A stretch of DNA of 64,000 nucleotides. It comes from Gadus chalcogrammus (Eukaryota; Chordata; Actinopteri; Gadiformes; Gadidae). Shown in pieces: positions 1 through 27,072 of this stretch (within the stretch, counting starts at the first letter, position 1; each line of letters starts with the position of its first letter). The stretch is from NCBI RefSeq assembly GCF_026213295.1, contig NC_079421.1, positions 23,022,396 through 23,086,395 on the forward strand. The letters are read 5' to 3'. Both the position numbers and the translations under genes were made by a program. The notes beneath the pieces were generated by a model. It was not told the DNA's origin. It made no database searches and saw only the letters and a list, made by a program, of their open reading frames with translations.

Positions 1-330
1 AACGGGTTAAGTTACTGTCTGACTTCACCGACTCTAACGGGTTAAGTTACTGTCTGACTTCACCGACTCTAACGGGTTAAGTTACTGTCTGACTTCACCG
101 ACTCTAACGGGTTAAGTTACTGTCTGACTTCACCGACTCTAACGGGTTAAGTTACTGTCTGACTTCACCGACTCTAACGGGTTAAGTTACTGTCTGACTT
201 CACCGACTCTAACGGGTTAAGTTACTGTCTGACTTCACCGACTCTAACGGGTTAAGTTACTGTTTGACTTCACCGACTCTAACGGGTGAAGTTACTGTCT
301 GACTTCACCGACTCTAACGGGTTTTCTGTC
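1..330. repeat. 35-bp minisatellite in last arl3 intron
   Basis: A unit of 35 bp beginning AACGGGTTAAGTTACTGTCT is repeated about nine times from the left edge, nearly identical in all copies (single changes near 264 and 288). The array runs to within about 15 bases of the 3' splice site of the arl3 terminal exon. It continues beyond the window on the left. Confidence 0.95.
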
Positions 331-343
331 TTTCTCCCAACAG

Positions 344-394
344 GATGGCATGAACTGGATTTGCAACAACATTGTGAATCAGAAGAAGAAGTGA
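344..394 (+). CDS. arl3: ADP-ribosylation factor-like 3, terminal coding exon (partial gene)
   Basis: After a good acceptor (TTTCTGTCTTTCTCCCAACAG, AG at 342-343) the exon reads DGMNWICNNIVNQKKK and stops at 392-394. This is the characteristic C-terminus of ARL3 (human ends in a DGMNWVCK...KKK type tail), the last helix of the small GTPase fold. ARL3 is a ciliary Arf-like GTPase that, in its GTP form, releases lipidated cargo from UNC119 and PDE6D and is activated by ARL13B. Only the last 16 codons are in the window; the GTP-binding motifs lie upstream. Which teleost paralogue (arl3a, arl3b or arl3-like) cannot be told from 16 residues. The identification rests on recalled family sequence. 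Confidence 0.8.
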   Translation, partial: DGMNWICNNIVNQKKK

Positions 395-893
395 CCCTTC
401 ACCCTTCACCCTTCAGCCCTTCACCCTTCAGCCCTTCACCCTTCAGACCCTTCAGCCCTTCAGCCCTTCACCCTTCAGCCCTTCACCCTTCACCCTTCAC
501 CCTTCACCCTTCAGACCCTTCACCCTTCAGCCCTTCACCCTTCAGCCCTTCACCCTTCAGACCCTTCAGCCCTTCAGCCCTTCACCCTTCAGCCCTTCAG
601 CCCTTCACCCTTCAGCCCTTCACCCTTCACCCTTCAGCCCTTCACCCTTCACCCTTCAGCCCTTCACCCTTCAGACCCTTCACCCTTCACCCTTCAGACC
701 CTTCACCCTTCACCCTTCAGACCCTTCAGCCCTTCACCCTTCAGACCCTTCAGCCCTTCACGCTTCAGACCCTTCAGCCCTTCATCCTTCAGACTCTTCA
801 GCCCTTCATCCTTCAGACTCTTCAGCACTTCATCCTTCAGACTCTTCAGCCCTTCATCCTTCAGACTCTTCAGCACTTCATCCTTCAGACATT
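395..893 (+). repeat. CCTTCA(G/C) heptamer array in arl3 3'UTR
   Basis: Directly after the arl3 stop codon there are about 500 bp of CCCTTCA/CCCTTCAG units with interspersed CAGACCCTTCAG variants. The right half (about 770-890) is more diverged, with a higher-order CATCCTTCAGACTCTTCAG pattern. It falls in the 3'UTR of arl3 if transcription continues, giving a pyrimidine-rich transcript tract. A long open frame through it is a by-product of the repeat. Confidence 0.9.
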
Positions 894-903
894 GACCATC
901 AGA

Positions 904-1180
904 CAGTGGCGTAACATCATGGTGACATGCCTCGGTGCAAATATTTATTTTGTGCCCCTGGACAGGACTTCAGGGGGGGGAGACAACGCTTGTTGCGGTG
1001 TCCTGCTTACTACGGTGAGGGTTTCGTATAATTTGGTTAATTAATTAAGGGCGCCACCAGACACATTTGCCGCCCTAGAGGATTTCTCTTTTTTCTTCCT
1101 CCATGGGCCTCTGACGCCGCCTGGGCCCGGGGCAGTATATCAAATATCAACCGGTTGCACCGTTGATATTTACGCCACTG
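904..1180. mobile_element. Non-autonomous hAT-like element (MITE)
   Basis: The segment starts CAGTGGCGTAA (904-914) and ends TTACGCCACTG (1170-1180), a perfect 11-bp terminal inverted repeat. A longer inverted pair (ATATCAAC ... GTTGATAT) lies near the right end. The flanking octamers CCATCAGA (896-903) and CCCTCAGG (1181-1188) match at 6 of 8 positions, compatible with an old 8-bp target duplication as in hAT elements. There is no coding capacity. The same terminal sequence recurs at 16211. Confidence 0.6.
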
Positions 1181-1189
1181 CCCTCAGGA

Positions 1190-3070
1190 TTCTTTGTTCT
1201 TACCTCTTAAAATAATCTCCCCTAAAACAGCCCTGCTCCCAACCAGTATGAATTTTTAATTCATTATTCTTTATCTTTATACTTTGGTATTTTCTTGTTT
1301 GAACGTTTAAAAAAAATATCTTTTAATTGTATTTATTATAATGTTAGCTTGCTGAGATAGACTTGACTTGTTGTTTGTTTGTGGTTGAGAAAGACCTTTT
1401 CGAGGGAGTATATAAAGTATGTATGCTACGTGTGTTAAACATTAAACTATTTAGTTGATGTCGATCTTTTGTCCACTTACCTCAATCTCGATGACCGTTT
1501 GACAGCTAACAGGAGGTGTTGAAAGCCTCTTACTAAATGCTCTGAGAAGCATTATGTTAGTAAGTCTAATATTGTAGTGTGTCATATGTGATATTGTGTG
1601 TGAGCTGTCAAGCCTGAACACAAGTTAACACTTTTCTCCCTACCGCAGCACAAATAATAATTAGCTTTATTGATAGGAACGACGCATATAATAACAACAC
1701 TTCCTTTTTCCTCCAACCACTCCGCTGTCATCTTGATTCATAGCTAAGCAGTGAATAGCGGTGTGTTTTTTAAAAAGTAAAGTAAAAAAAAGAAAGAAAG
1801 AGAATAGTAATAGCAATTTTAATAAATAAGTTAATAATCATGAACAAAAGAACATAGAAAAGATGAACCAACCTACTCATCTCTACCACAAGGCTAGCTA
1901 GGCTAATACACAAATCGATTGAAAGTTAAATGCTTTATTGATCATCTATGTGCGTTTCGGGGACACATGGAGACACAGTTTCTCCCAGAGCTTCTCAGGA
2001 TACCTTCTGGTGGAGATACATCACCATGGCAGATACATCTTCTGGTGGACCAGCCCCATGTGGACCCCCTGTTAGCCCCCTGTTAGCCCACCGTCGACCC
2101 CCTGTTAGCCCCCTGTTAGCCCACCAGCTCGGGGCCCCGTTGGTTCAGAGATCCCTGAGGAGGCTCTCCGTGTTCAGACCTTCAGTCTCTGATCACCGCA
2201 GTCTTCTCGGATCCCACCCTGACCAGCTCAGCCATCGGAGTTCCTCCATCGACTCCGCCCTCCAGAAGAGAGAGCGCTCCTGGGGGGCTCTCCGGCGGAC
2301 CCCCCTTGTTGGCCATCCCCTCCTTATTGACATGCGGGCCACATCCACCAGGGCTTTGTTCCCGGGGGGTTAATATAGTCCCTCCACCCAGTGGTCTTGG
2401 CCTGGCCTAGCTGCCTTCGACGGCCCCTTTGTTGGTGCGCTGGAGAGCCCTAATGAGCCAGCTTAACTCCCCCGGAGGCGACGCCAACAGAAGGCGTTCC
2501 CCGTCACCGTGAACGGTGCCTCGTGAAGGGCTTTGTTGTGTGTTTTGCTGTCGTGTTTCCATTTGGCCCGGCTAAGAAACCGCTTCTGGGTTATTGGCAT
2601 GGTGTTACCATGGCAATCGGTTGAAGCAGGCCTATCCGGGGACGAATTGTGAAACCACACAATGCCGTATGAACAGGTGGCAATGTTAGAGAGCGGTAGA
2701 AGGTTGCACCAACATGTTATGAGCTGATGCGTCTCCGGGCTGGGGCGATCCGTTATACTCTGTGGTTGCAGCTCTGCCCCTTGGGTTGGCTGAGCCGGTA
2801 TTACAAATGCATCGTTTCTGAGGCGAAGGAGAGGCTTATTAGTCCAGAGCCCGAATGACTATTAGTCTCAGTATTAGTCCTTCTCCCTGCACGCATTTGG
2901 GAAAGGCAGGGGGTCAAAATATTGACCTTTCATCTGACAAAAGGGGCCAGATGATGTTTTTTTTTCCTTGGGTTGAAATGATGTCACTCTCGCGCATTCA
3001 TCCCCGTCAGAAAGGGTTGCCATGGTAACCCCCACTTATGCTTATTATTCTCCCTTCCGTTTCGGGGTCC
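1190..3070. other. Intergenic or intronic stretch without a recognised gene
   Basis: The left part is AT-rich. A more GC-rich patch at 1950-2460 contains a short repeat of CCCCCTGTTAGCCC (about 2065-2120). Open frames here match no family I recognise. No RNA gene was recognised. Confidence 0.5.
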
Positions 3071-3073
3071 GTC

Positions 3074-3075
<2 letters not shown>

Positions 3076-3114
<39 letters not shown>

Positions 3115-3170
3115 CTCTCTCTGGCTCTCTCTCTCTCTCTCTCTCTCTCTCTGGCTCTCTCTGGCTCTCT

Positions 3171-3230
<60 letters not shown>

Positions 3231-3318
3231 CTCTCTGGCTCTCACTCTCTCTCTCTCTCTCTCTCTCTCTGGCTCTCTCTGGCTCTCTCTCTCTCTCTCT
3301 GGCTCTCTCTGGCTCTCT

Positions 3319-3362
<44 letters not shown>
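3076..3362. repeat. (CT)n with CTCTCTGG interruptions
   Basis: About 290 bp of CT dinucleotides interrupted by GGCTCTCT groups. It forms long Leu/Ser and Arg/Glu open frames on both strands that are not genes. A 15-base G run follows at 3512-3526. Confidence 0.97.
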
Positions 3363-3365
<3 letters not shown>

Positions 3366-3468
3366 GCCCTCCACTCTCCTCCTCCTACTCCTCTGCCTGG
3401 TGTGATTTCGCCGCGCCACGAATAACAAAAAAATAAAAAACCTTGGCGAGTCCTGCGTCGAGTCACGG
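3363..3468 (+). other. Possible non-coding first exon
   Basis: A GC-moderate stretch after the CT tract ends in ACGG followed by GTAAGG (donor GT at 3469-3470), a good 5' splice site on the plus strand. It lies upstream of the 3' splice site that opens the membrane-protein exon at 5760, so it could be its 5'UTR exon. No transcript evidence is available here. Confidence 0.2.
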
Positions 3469-4226
3469 GTAAGGGAAACACCCGACACTTGTCTGGGCAG
3501 GGGTGCGGGAAGGGGGGGGGGGGGGGTAGCTTTGACTTAATGAGTATGGTTGGGGTTGATGCTGAAGTTAATTACAACTGGTGATGAATGAATGGACGGT
3601 CAGTAGCATTGCACCTTCTCTGTTCTCTGTTCTCCCTGTCCTGCTGACTGCAACATAATTGGTGAGCAATGTTGTGAACTTTATATTCATTCTGCTGTGA
3701 ATAACCAAATAACCAATCACCTTGTACCCCCTGTCAGCCTCATGGCAGAGGGCTCGCAGCATTGTAAACAACACTTTGCTGTCCTCAGTTTAATCAGGTG
3801 GGACTAGTACTTGAAATGAACCACAACATTTATTTGCACCACATTTGGCGATTAGACAGAATCAAATGATTCTTCATGGAGACGAAGGAGCCATGGAGTT
3901 TGCGGGGGTATGTTTCCCCCTGATGGTGTCTACGCCCGGGGGTGGTGTGGCTATGGATGGAGTTTAATCCTGGAGGTGGAGGGGATGGTGGAGGGCTGCA
4001 ATCAGTCTCAATGAAAACAACAGACGAGCAAAGCATGGATGACAGATGTCTATAGAAACTGTATGTTGGCGCGCTATTGTACCCCTGTTATTGCATGAGG
4101 ACCTGATTGGTTGAGATATGAATGGGAGGGGCTTGCGCTGACAGCGTGGGAATATCAAAACAAAAATATGAGAAATAGATGGGAAATGTTGCCTCCCTGA
4201 TTTAACTTTTGCTTAAGCTACATTAA

Positions 4227-5757
4227 GGTAACCACTGACCAGGCAGTAAACAAAACTCTGTCCTATAACCACTGACCAGGCAGTAAACAAACCTCTGTCC
4301 TATAACCACTGACCAGGCAGTAAACAAACCTCTGTCCTATAACCACTGACCAGGCAGTAAACAAACCTCTGTCCTATAACCACTGACCAGGCAGTAAACA
4401 AACCTCTGTCCTATAACCACTGACCAGGCAGTAAACAAAACTCTGTCCTATAACCACTGACCAGGCAGTAAACAAACCTCTGTCCTATAACCACTGACCA
4501 GGCAGTAAACAAACCTCTGTCCTATAACCACTGACCAGGCAGTAAACAAACCTCTGTCCTATAACCACTGACCAGGCAGTAAACAAACCTCTGTCCTATA
4601 ACCACTGACCAGGCAGTAAACAAACCTCTGTCCTATAACCACTGACCAGGCAGTAAACAAACCTCTGTCCTATAACCACTGACCAGGCAGTAAACAAACC
4701 TCTGTCCTATAACCACTGACCAGGCAGTAAACAAACCTCTGTCCTATAACCACTGACCAGGCAGTAAACAAACCTCTGTCCTATAACCACTGACCAGGCA
4801 GTAAACAAACCTCTGTCCTATAACCACTGACCAGGCAGTAAACAAACCTCTGTCCTATAACCACTGACCAGGCAGTAAACAAACCTCTGTCCTATAACCA
4901 CTGACCAGGCAGTAAACAAACCTCTGTCCTATAACCACTGACCAGGCAGTAAACAAACCTCTGTCCTATAACCACTGACCAGGCAGTAAACAAACCTCTG
5001 TCCTATAACCACTGACCAGGCAGTAAACAAACCTCTGTCCTATAACCACTGACCAGGCAGTAAAACAAACCTCTGTCCTATAACCACTGACCAGGCAGTA
5101 AACAAACCTCTGTCCTATAACCACTGACCAGGCAGTAAACAAACCTCTGTCCTATAACCACTGACCAGGCAGTAAACAAACCTCTGTCCTATAACCACTG
5201 ACCAGGCAGTAAACAAACCTCTGTCCTATAACCACTGACCAGGCAGTAAACAAACCTCTGTCCTATAACCACTGACCAGGCAGTAAACAAACCTCTGTCC
5301 TATAACCACTGACCAGGCAGTAAACAAACCTCTGTCCTATAACCACTGACCAGGCAGTAAACAAACCTCTGTCCTATAACCACTGACCAGGCAGTAAACA
5401 AACCTCTGTCCTATAACCACTGACCAGGCAGTAAACAAAACTCTGTCCTATAACCACTGACCAGGCAGTAAACAAACCTGTCTTATAACCACTGACCAGG
5501 CAGTAAACAAACCTCTGTCCTATAACCACTGACCAGGCAGGTAAACAAACCTCTGTCCTATAACCAGGCAGTAAACAAACCTCTTGTCCCTATAACCACT
5601 GCAACCAGGCAGTAAACAACCTCTGTCCTATAACCATGCAGTAAAACAAACCTCTGTCCTATAACCACTGACCAGGCAGTAAACAAACCTCTGTCCTATA
5701 ACCAGGCAGTAAACAAACCTCTGTCCTATAACCAGGCAGTAAACAAACCTCTCTGTC
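4227..5757. repeat. 37-bp minisatellite, about 41 copies, abutting a 3' splice site
   Basis: The 37-bp unit contains CTCTGTCCTATAACCACTGA followed by CCAGGCAGTAAACAAAC. Copies are nearly identical from 4240 to about 5450. From about 5460 they decay (indels, loss of the CACTGAC segment) up to the real acceptor at 5760. Each unit carries a pyrimidine-rich stretch, a CTGAC branch-like element and CAG. Confidence 0.97.
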
Positions 5758-5780
5758 CTCAGAGCCACCCCTCACCTGAG

Positions 5781-6131
5781 ATGCCTCCCGCCCACTTCCT
5801 GTCCCCCACGGCCCCGGGACCTCCGGCCGTGACGCTCCTCCTCAACATGACGGAGAGCCTGACCTTCGACCTCTTCCTCCCCACCACCCCCGGGCCCCCC
5901 CCTGCGGGGGAGGTGTATCTGCAGCTGCACTCTGTGCTCATCGTGGCCATCTTCTCGGTGGTGTGTCTCCTGCTGCTGGTGGCGTTCTTCTACGCCTTCT
6001 GCTTCCGCTGCTCCATCCAGCCCTCGCCGAAGGCCCCCAGGCGGGCCCCCCGCCGGGCCAGCCTGGACCCCGAGGACGCCACCTACAGGCGCAGCTCGTC
6101 CGACGCCCCCTCCGCGGGGAACGCGGTCTGA
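5781..6131 (+). CDS. Small single-pass membrane protein, family not recognised
   Basis: The 116-residue frame starts at 5781 after an acceptor (CTCTCTGTCCTCAG, AG at 5759-5760) and ends TGA at 6129-6131. Residues 1-45 are Pro/Thr-rich with one N-glycosylation sequon (NMT, residue 22). Residues about 49-74 form one strong hydrophobic segment ending in FFYAFCFRC. The tail (75-116) is basic then Ser/Asp-rich (RRAPRRASLDPEDATYRRSS), with possible phosphorylation sites. There is no cleavable signal peptide, so a type III topology (N-terminus outside, basic tail inside) is likely. Codon use is strongly GC3-biased, unlike the repeats around it. The single coding exon lies on the same strand as arl3. 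The layout resembles small Ser-rich single-pass proteins such as SERTM1, but I do not claim homology. Confidence 0.65.
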   Translation: MPPAHFLSPTAPGPPAVTLLLNMTESLTFDLFLPTTPGPPPAGEVYLQLHSVLIVAIFSVVCLLLLVAFFYAFCFRCSIQPSPKAPRRAPRRASLDPEDATYRRSSSDAPSAGNAV

Positions 6132-6450
6132 GGCAGGACGGTTGTGTGTATCTGTGTGTGTTCGCAGTGGGTGAACCAAAGGTCCCTGATGGCGATGGCC
6201 AAAAGATGGGTGCAACGTCCACTTTAACCGACTCTGGGGGTTCAAACGGGACATTCTGGGGGGCTTGTTCTGTTGGCTTTGTTGTACTTTTTGTTTGTTT
6301 TATGTTGCTGTAGAAAAACCTGATAGATTTGCCATCTTTTTTGAAGACTTTTAAAGTACAGGATTTGTTTGGAAGGTATCGAGCAAACACAGAAAGTGAC
6401 AAACATTTACTGCTAAGCTGTGATTAAAAAATGTCTAAGAACAAACTCAA
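6132..6450 (+). other. Likely 3'UTR of the small membrane protein gene
   Basis: The sequence after the stop codon becomes T-rich and then AT-rich. An ATTAAA signal occurs at about 6422-6427, and a later AATAAA at about 6664. Confidence 0.4.
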
Positions 6451-6454
6451 AAAC

Positions 6455-7040
6455 AAAGTGCCCAGCTGGTGGCTTGCTTTATTCCCAAATCCAATTTAAA
6501 GCACAGAGTAGAGCATCTACCTGTTTCACATAGCTAGAGGAATGCACAACAAGGATCAAACGGGCCAGGGACTGTCAATTAGAAAAGGAGGGTAAGCTAT
6601 AGAAGAATCAACAGTGACACTGAAATGAAACAATATCAAATGAACAAGGCACAGTGGCAATGCAATAAATGAACATGCAGAGCGAAGCTATTTTATTTCT
6701 GGGTTGGCCTGTTGGAGCTAGTGTCCAGTTGAACCTAATGGCAGTGAACACTTTAGAACTAAAGAAGTTGGTATGATGTATCAACCCAAAAGACTAACTT
6801 AAAGAACCCAAACGTGGTAATATGGCTTATATGATCGTCAACGTAATCTATTTAATTTCATCACCGTTACTGAAAATTAACCTGTCATTTAGAAAAAGGC
6901 GTAAAATCCTATGTTGATGCCATTCTCCCGAAAACACTATGTGACCGTTCCACTCTGCTGTGAGCGCAGGGGGCGATCTTTACCTGATGTCTGAGTGCCT
7001 TTTCTGAGATGTCAAGACCAAGGTGTGTGAGGACGTGTGG
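6455..7040. other. Spacer between the membrane protein gene and the cyclase gene
   Basis: AT-rich sequence without codon bias, repeats or recognisable RNA genes. Confidence 0.4.
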
Positions 7041-7042
7041 AG

Positions 7043-7556
7043 CTCTGCCTGGGCGGTGTGTGTGTGTGGAGCTCCGTCTGGGCCGTGTGTGGAGCTCCGT
7101 CTGGGCCGTGTGTGGAGCTCCGTCTGGGCCGTGTGTGGAGCTCCGTCTGGACCGTGTGTGGAGCTCCGTCTGGGCCGTGTGTGGAGCTCCGTCTGGACCG
7201 TGTGTGGAGCTCCGTCTGGGCCGTGTGTGGAGCTCCGTCTGGGCCGTGTGTGGAGCTCCGTCTGGGCCGTGTGTGGAGCTCCGTCTGGGCCGTGTGTGGA
7301 GCTCCGTCTGGGCCGTGTGTGAAGCTCCGTCTGGGCCGTGTGTGTGTGTGTGGAGCTCCGTCTGGGCCGTGTGTGAAGCTCCGTCTGGGCCGTGTGTGGA
7401 GCTCTGTCTGGGCCGTGTGTGGAGCTCTGCCTGGGCGGTGTGTGTGTGTGGAGCTCCGTCTGGGCCGTGTGTGAAGCTCCGTCTGGGCCGTGTGTGGAGC
7501 TCCGTCTGGGCCGTGTGTGGAGCTCCGTCTGGGCCGTGTGTGGAGCTCCGTCTGGG
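7043..7556. repeat. 23-bp minisatellite (GTGTGTGGAGCTCCGTCTGG...)
   Basis: About 22 copies of a unit built from GTGTGTGGAGCTCCGTCTGG plus GCC, with small GTGTGTGT expansions inside some copies. It runs directly into a (GT)n tract, so the GT part of the unit may be the seed of that microsatellite. Confidence 0.95.
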
Positions 7557-7672
<116 letters not shown>

Positions 7673-7713
7673 AGCTCTGTCTTGGCAGCAGTTGACTGCG
7701 GCGGTGAGAGGAA

Positions 7714-7737
7714 GTAACCCTAACCCTAACCCTTACA
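7714..7737. repeat. Short telomere-like (CCCTAA)n tract
   Basis: TAACCCTAACCCTAACCC occurs just after the GT array. It is too short and too internal to be a telomere. Confidence 0.7.
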
Positions 7738-8340
7738 GGATAACGCTGAGGCTCCATCTGAGCAGCGATGTATTTAATGTTGGTGTCCGAGTGAGGGTGA
7801 GGGTTCCTGGTCACCTTTAGTATAACGCTACGGTGTGTGGCGCGTTACATATTCAACGTCACTCATTATAACACATCATACAAAACAACGTTACTAAAAA
7901 AGCATCACAAAGTTGGCGTGGGTCGTAACCATGGGGATAAAACACTGTGCTAAAACTCGCAACCCAAAACGCTTTTCTTCATGTTTAAATCTCACACTGT
8001 TCGACTTCCAGCTGAAACAGTGAAATGGTTCACTGGCTCTTTATCAGAAACCTCACACCAACTCTGTCCATTCATAAATATCGTATTATAGCAACATTGT
8101 GTGCTTATTCCTGAGTGTTTGGGAATGGGAAGAAGCGCAAGAGCAGCATATGGAAAGTCCAGCCCAAACGGTTAGCCTAGCCGTCGGGGCTAAATGGAAA
8201 AGTAAAGAAGGGAGATTGGCACGCAACAACAAAGAAACATCCCCAACATGATTCTCATTTCAACCACATGGGCTATAGCGTCGGCCAGCCTCAGCCAGCG
8301 TCTAGTGGTGGCTAGCGGCTAGCGGCGGCTAGCGTCTGGT

Positions 8341-25066
<16,726 letters not shown>

Positions 25067-26354
25067 CGCTCCTACCGCTCAGCTCCACGCCGCCCTGAAC
25101 CCTCCTCACACACCCCCAGATAATCACCTTCTCGTTGAGTCCCCCAGTGGTTCTGCTCTCTAGATCAGGCCTGAAGCTCGCCCTCTCTATCCATCAAGTA
25201 TTTGCAGGTAACTCGGTGTCTGCGTCTGTTCTTGTTCCCGCGGTTGCACGTCCTGTACGCTACGTGTTGAGGTGGGACCGTCTGTACTGCCTCCGCCGCG
25301 CCGTACCAACAGAGCAGCACCCCGGGCGGAGGGTTTTAAAGGCGCTGTGATTACAGCGGGCCCTCCAGTCTCAACGAGGGCCCTCCATTGTCTGCGTGTG
25401 TCAGCTGTCACGGCCTGGTGATGCTGTCCATCCAGCCATGTGACAGGAACACACTGCGGCCCGCTGAGACCCAGCCCTCAAACACAGATGGCCCGGCCTC
25501 AAGGGCTCTAACCATACCCCCCTGCTCAAGAAGAACCAAAGTGACGTTTAATGGAAGAACATCTCCTTTTTAAGTGCATTTCATTTCGAAGTTGTGACTT
25601 TAACAACAGCATGCCAGCCAGAGGAATATCAGCATTGGTCGTGTTTACTGACACTACCAAAGGAAGCTCTCTCTTCAAAGAGCCATGGTCATAATTCTTC
25701 ATTTTTACTCTTCACTCCCAGAACCAACCTGAGTAGAACCCTCCAGGCCCTGAAACTACGTCCCATTAAAGCGATGCTGTGGTGTCTGGGGTGATTACTG
25801 GGTCTTCTCTCTGCACTAATAGTGGTCTCACCGAGCATCGCGAAAGAGAGAGATGGGGTTTTTTTTGGAACAGGGCAAGTGCGAAAATCAATATCCATTC
25901 CCCATAAAGAGAATGCCTTCTTCCCCCTCTGGGCCGGCGCTGAGCCCCATGAATGAGGGGCCGCGGGGGGTAATATTGAGCCAGACTTAAAATCGGTTTG
26001 GGAAGAAAATGTGCAACGAATGTTGAAGAAAAGGTCATTTCTCCTGTTGAGGGCCATAGATTCCCTCCAAGAGAGGGCTTTTATTCTGAAACACAGGCGA
26101 GATGGCTTCGCAGCAGTCGCGGTTTGGTATCGGCCAAGCAATGGCGTTAAACCGTGACAGAATGCACTCTTTGAAATGGGCTCACGATTCCCCACCAGAC
26201 AGAAGGACGGTGCTATGCTATGACATAGCATCAGAGACAGGGCAGGTGCCAAGCCAATCTCCAACGGTCAAATAGATGGAGGGTTGCGACTGTTTTTTTG
26301 GGTGGGCCTCTAAAAACAAAATAACAGCTGCAGAATCTTAAGAGATACAGAGAC

Positions 26355-26398
<44 letters not shown>

Positions 26399-26723
26399 TA
26401 AACATACATGGTGTCATATTTTTATTATCATGGCATGTGTGTAATCTTATATATACTTATCCCTCCCCCGAGGCCCCTTTAATAAGCCCCTCGCTACACA
26501 CACACAACTCTGACGCACACACACACACACACCCTCTCTCTCTCCGTCATCACCCTGGTTAAATTAGCGGGTGAGGTAAGTGCACCAGGCATCCCGTGAT
26601 GGGGGGCAGTACCAGCCCCCCATCACGGGCCCTCACTGGCCAAGGGTGCACCGGAACCCCCTCAGCCACACAGTAGGGGGGAACCTCAGATAGCACCACT
26701 AGACCAGAGCCATTCCTAGTCCC

Positions 26724-26756
<33 letters not shown>

Positions 26757-27072
26757 AGGGGAGACAGGTACGTGGATGTGTGCTCTGTGTGTCATGCTTC
26801 TAATGGCTAGTAGATAACGTATTTAACTGACTGGAATGGCTGTTTAGTTACGGATTTCATGTGCCTCATAGTATTTCATCTCACGTGAAGTTCCGAGGCA
26901 GAGGTTACAAACTTTAGGTTCCTCACAGACATGCGTTTGCTGTTCACAGTGATAACATATTATTACAGATATTAAAGCTACTCGCTGTGTACACAATTCT
27001 ATTTCAGGCTCAATTTGAGATTGAAAACTGTGTGTGTGTGTGTTTCCTTAATGCATGTGGAGGCTCATAAAG
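25067..27072. other. Region between the cyclase and myoz3 start codons
   Basis: This should hold the promoters and 5'UTRs of two divergently transcribed genes. A GC-richer patch at 25210-25340 lies upstream of the cyclase ATG. (CA)19 is at 26358-26396 and (CA)n at 26727-26750. A perfect hairpin is at 26593-26629. No TATA box or CpG island clear enough to call was found. Confidence 0.4.
26593..26629. repeat. Perfect 15-bp hairpin with 7-base loop
   Basis: CCCGTGATGGGGGGC (26593-26607), loop AGTACCA, then GCCCCCCATCACGGG (26615-26629). Weaker pairing (GTGCACC/GGTGCAC) continues outside. Confidence 0.85.

Noticed and set aside
286..1044. 252-codon frame through the CCTTCA array
   Set aside because: It runs in a different frame from the arl3 terminal exon and consists of repeat translation.
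1948..2373. 141-codon plus-strand frame
   Set aside because: Contains small tandem repeats, no family resemblance, and the opposite strand is similarly open in parts.
7718..7737. True telomere or chromosome end
   Set aside because: Only three CCCTAA units inside unique sequence; an interstitial trace.
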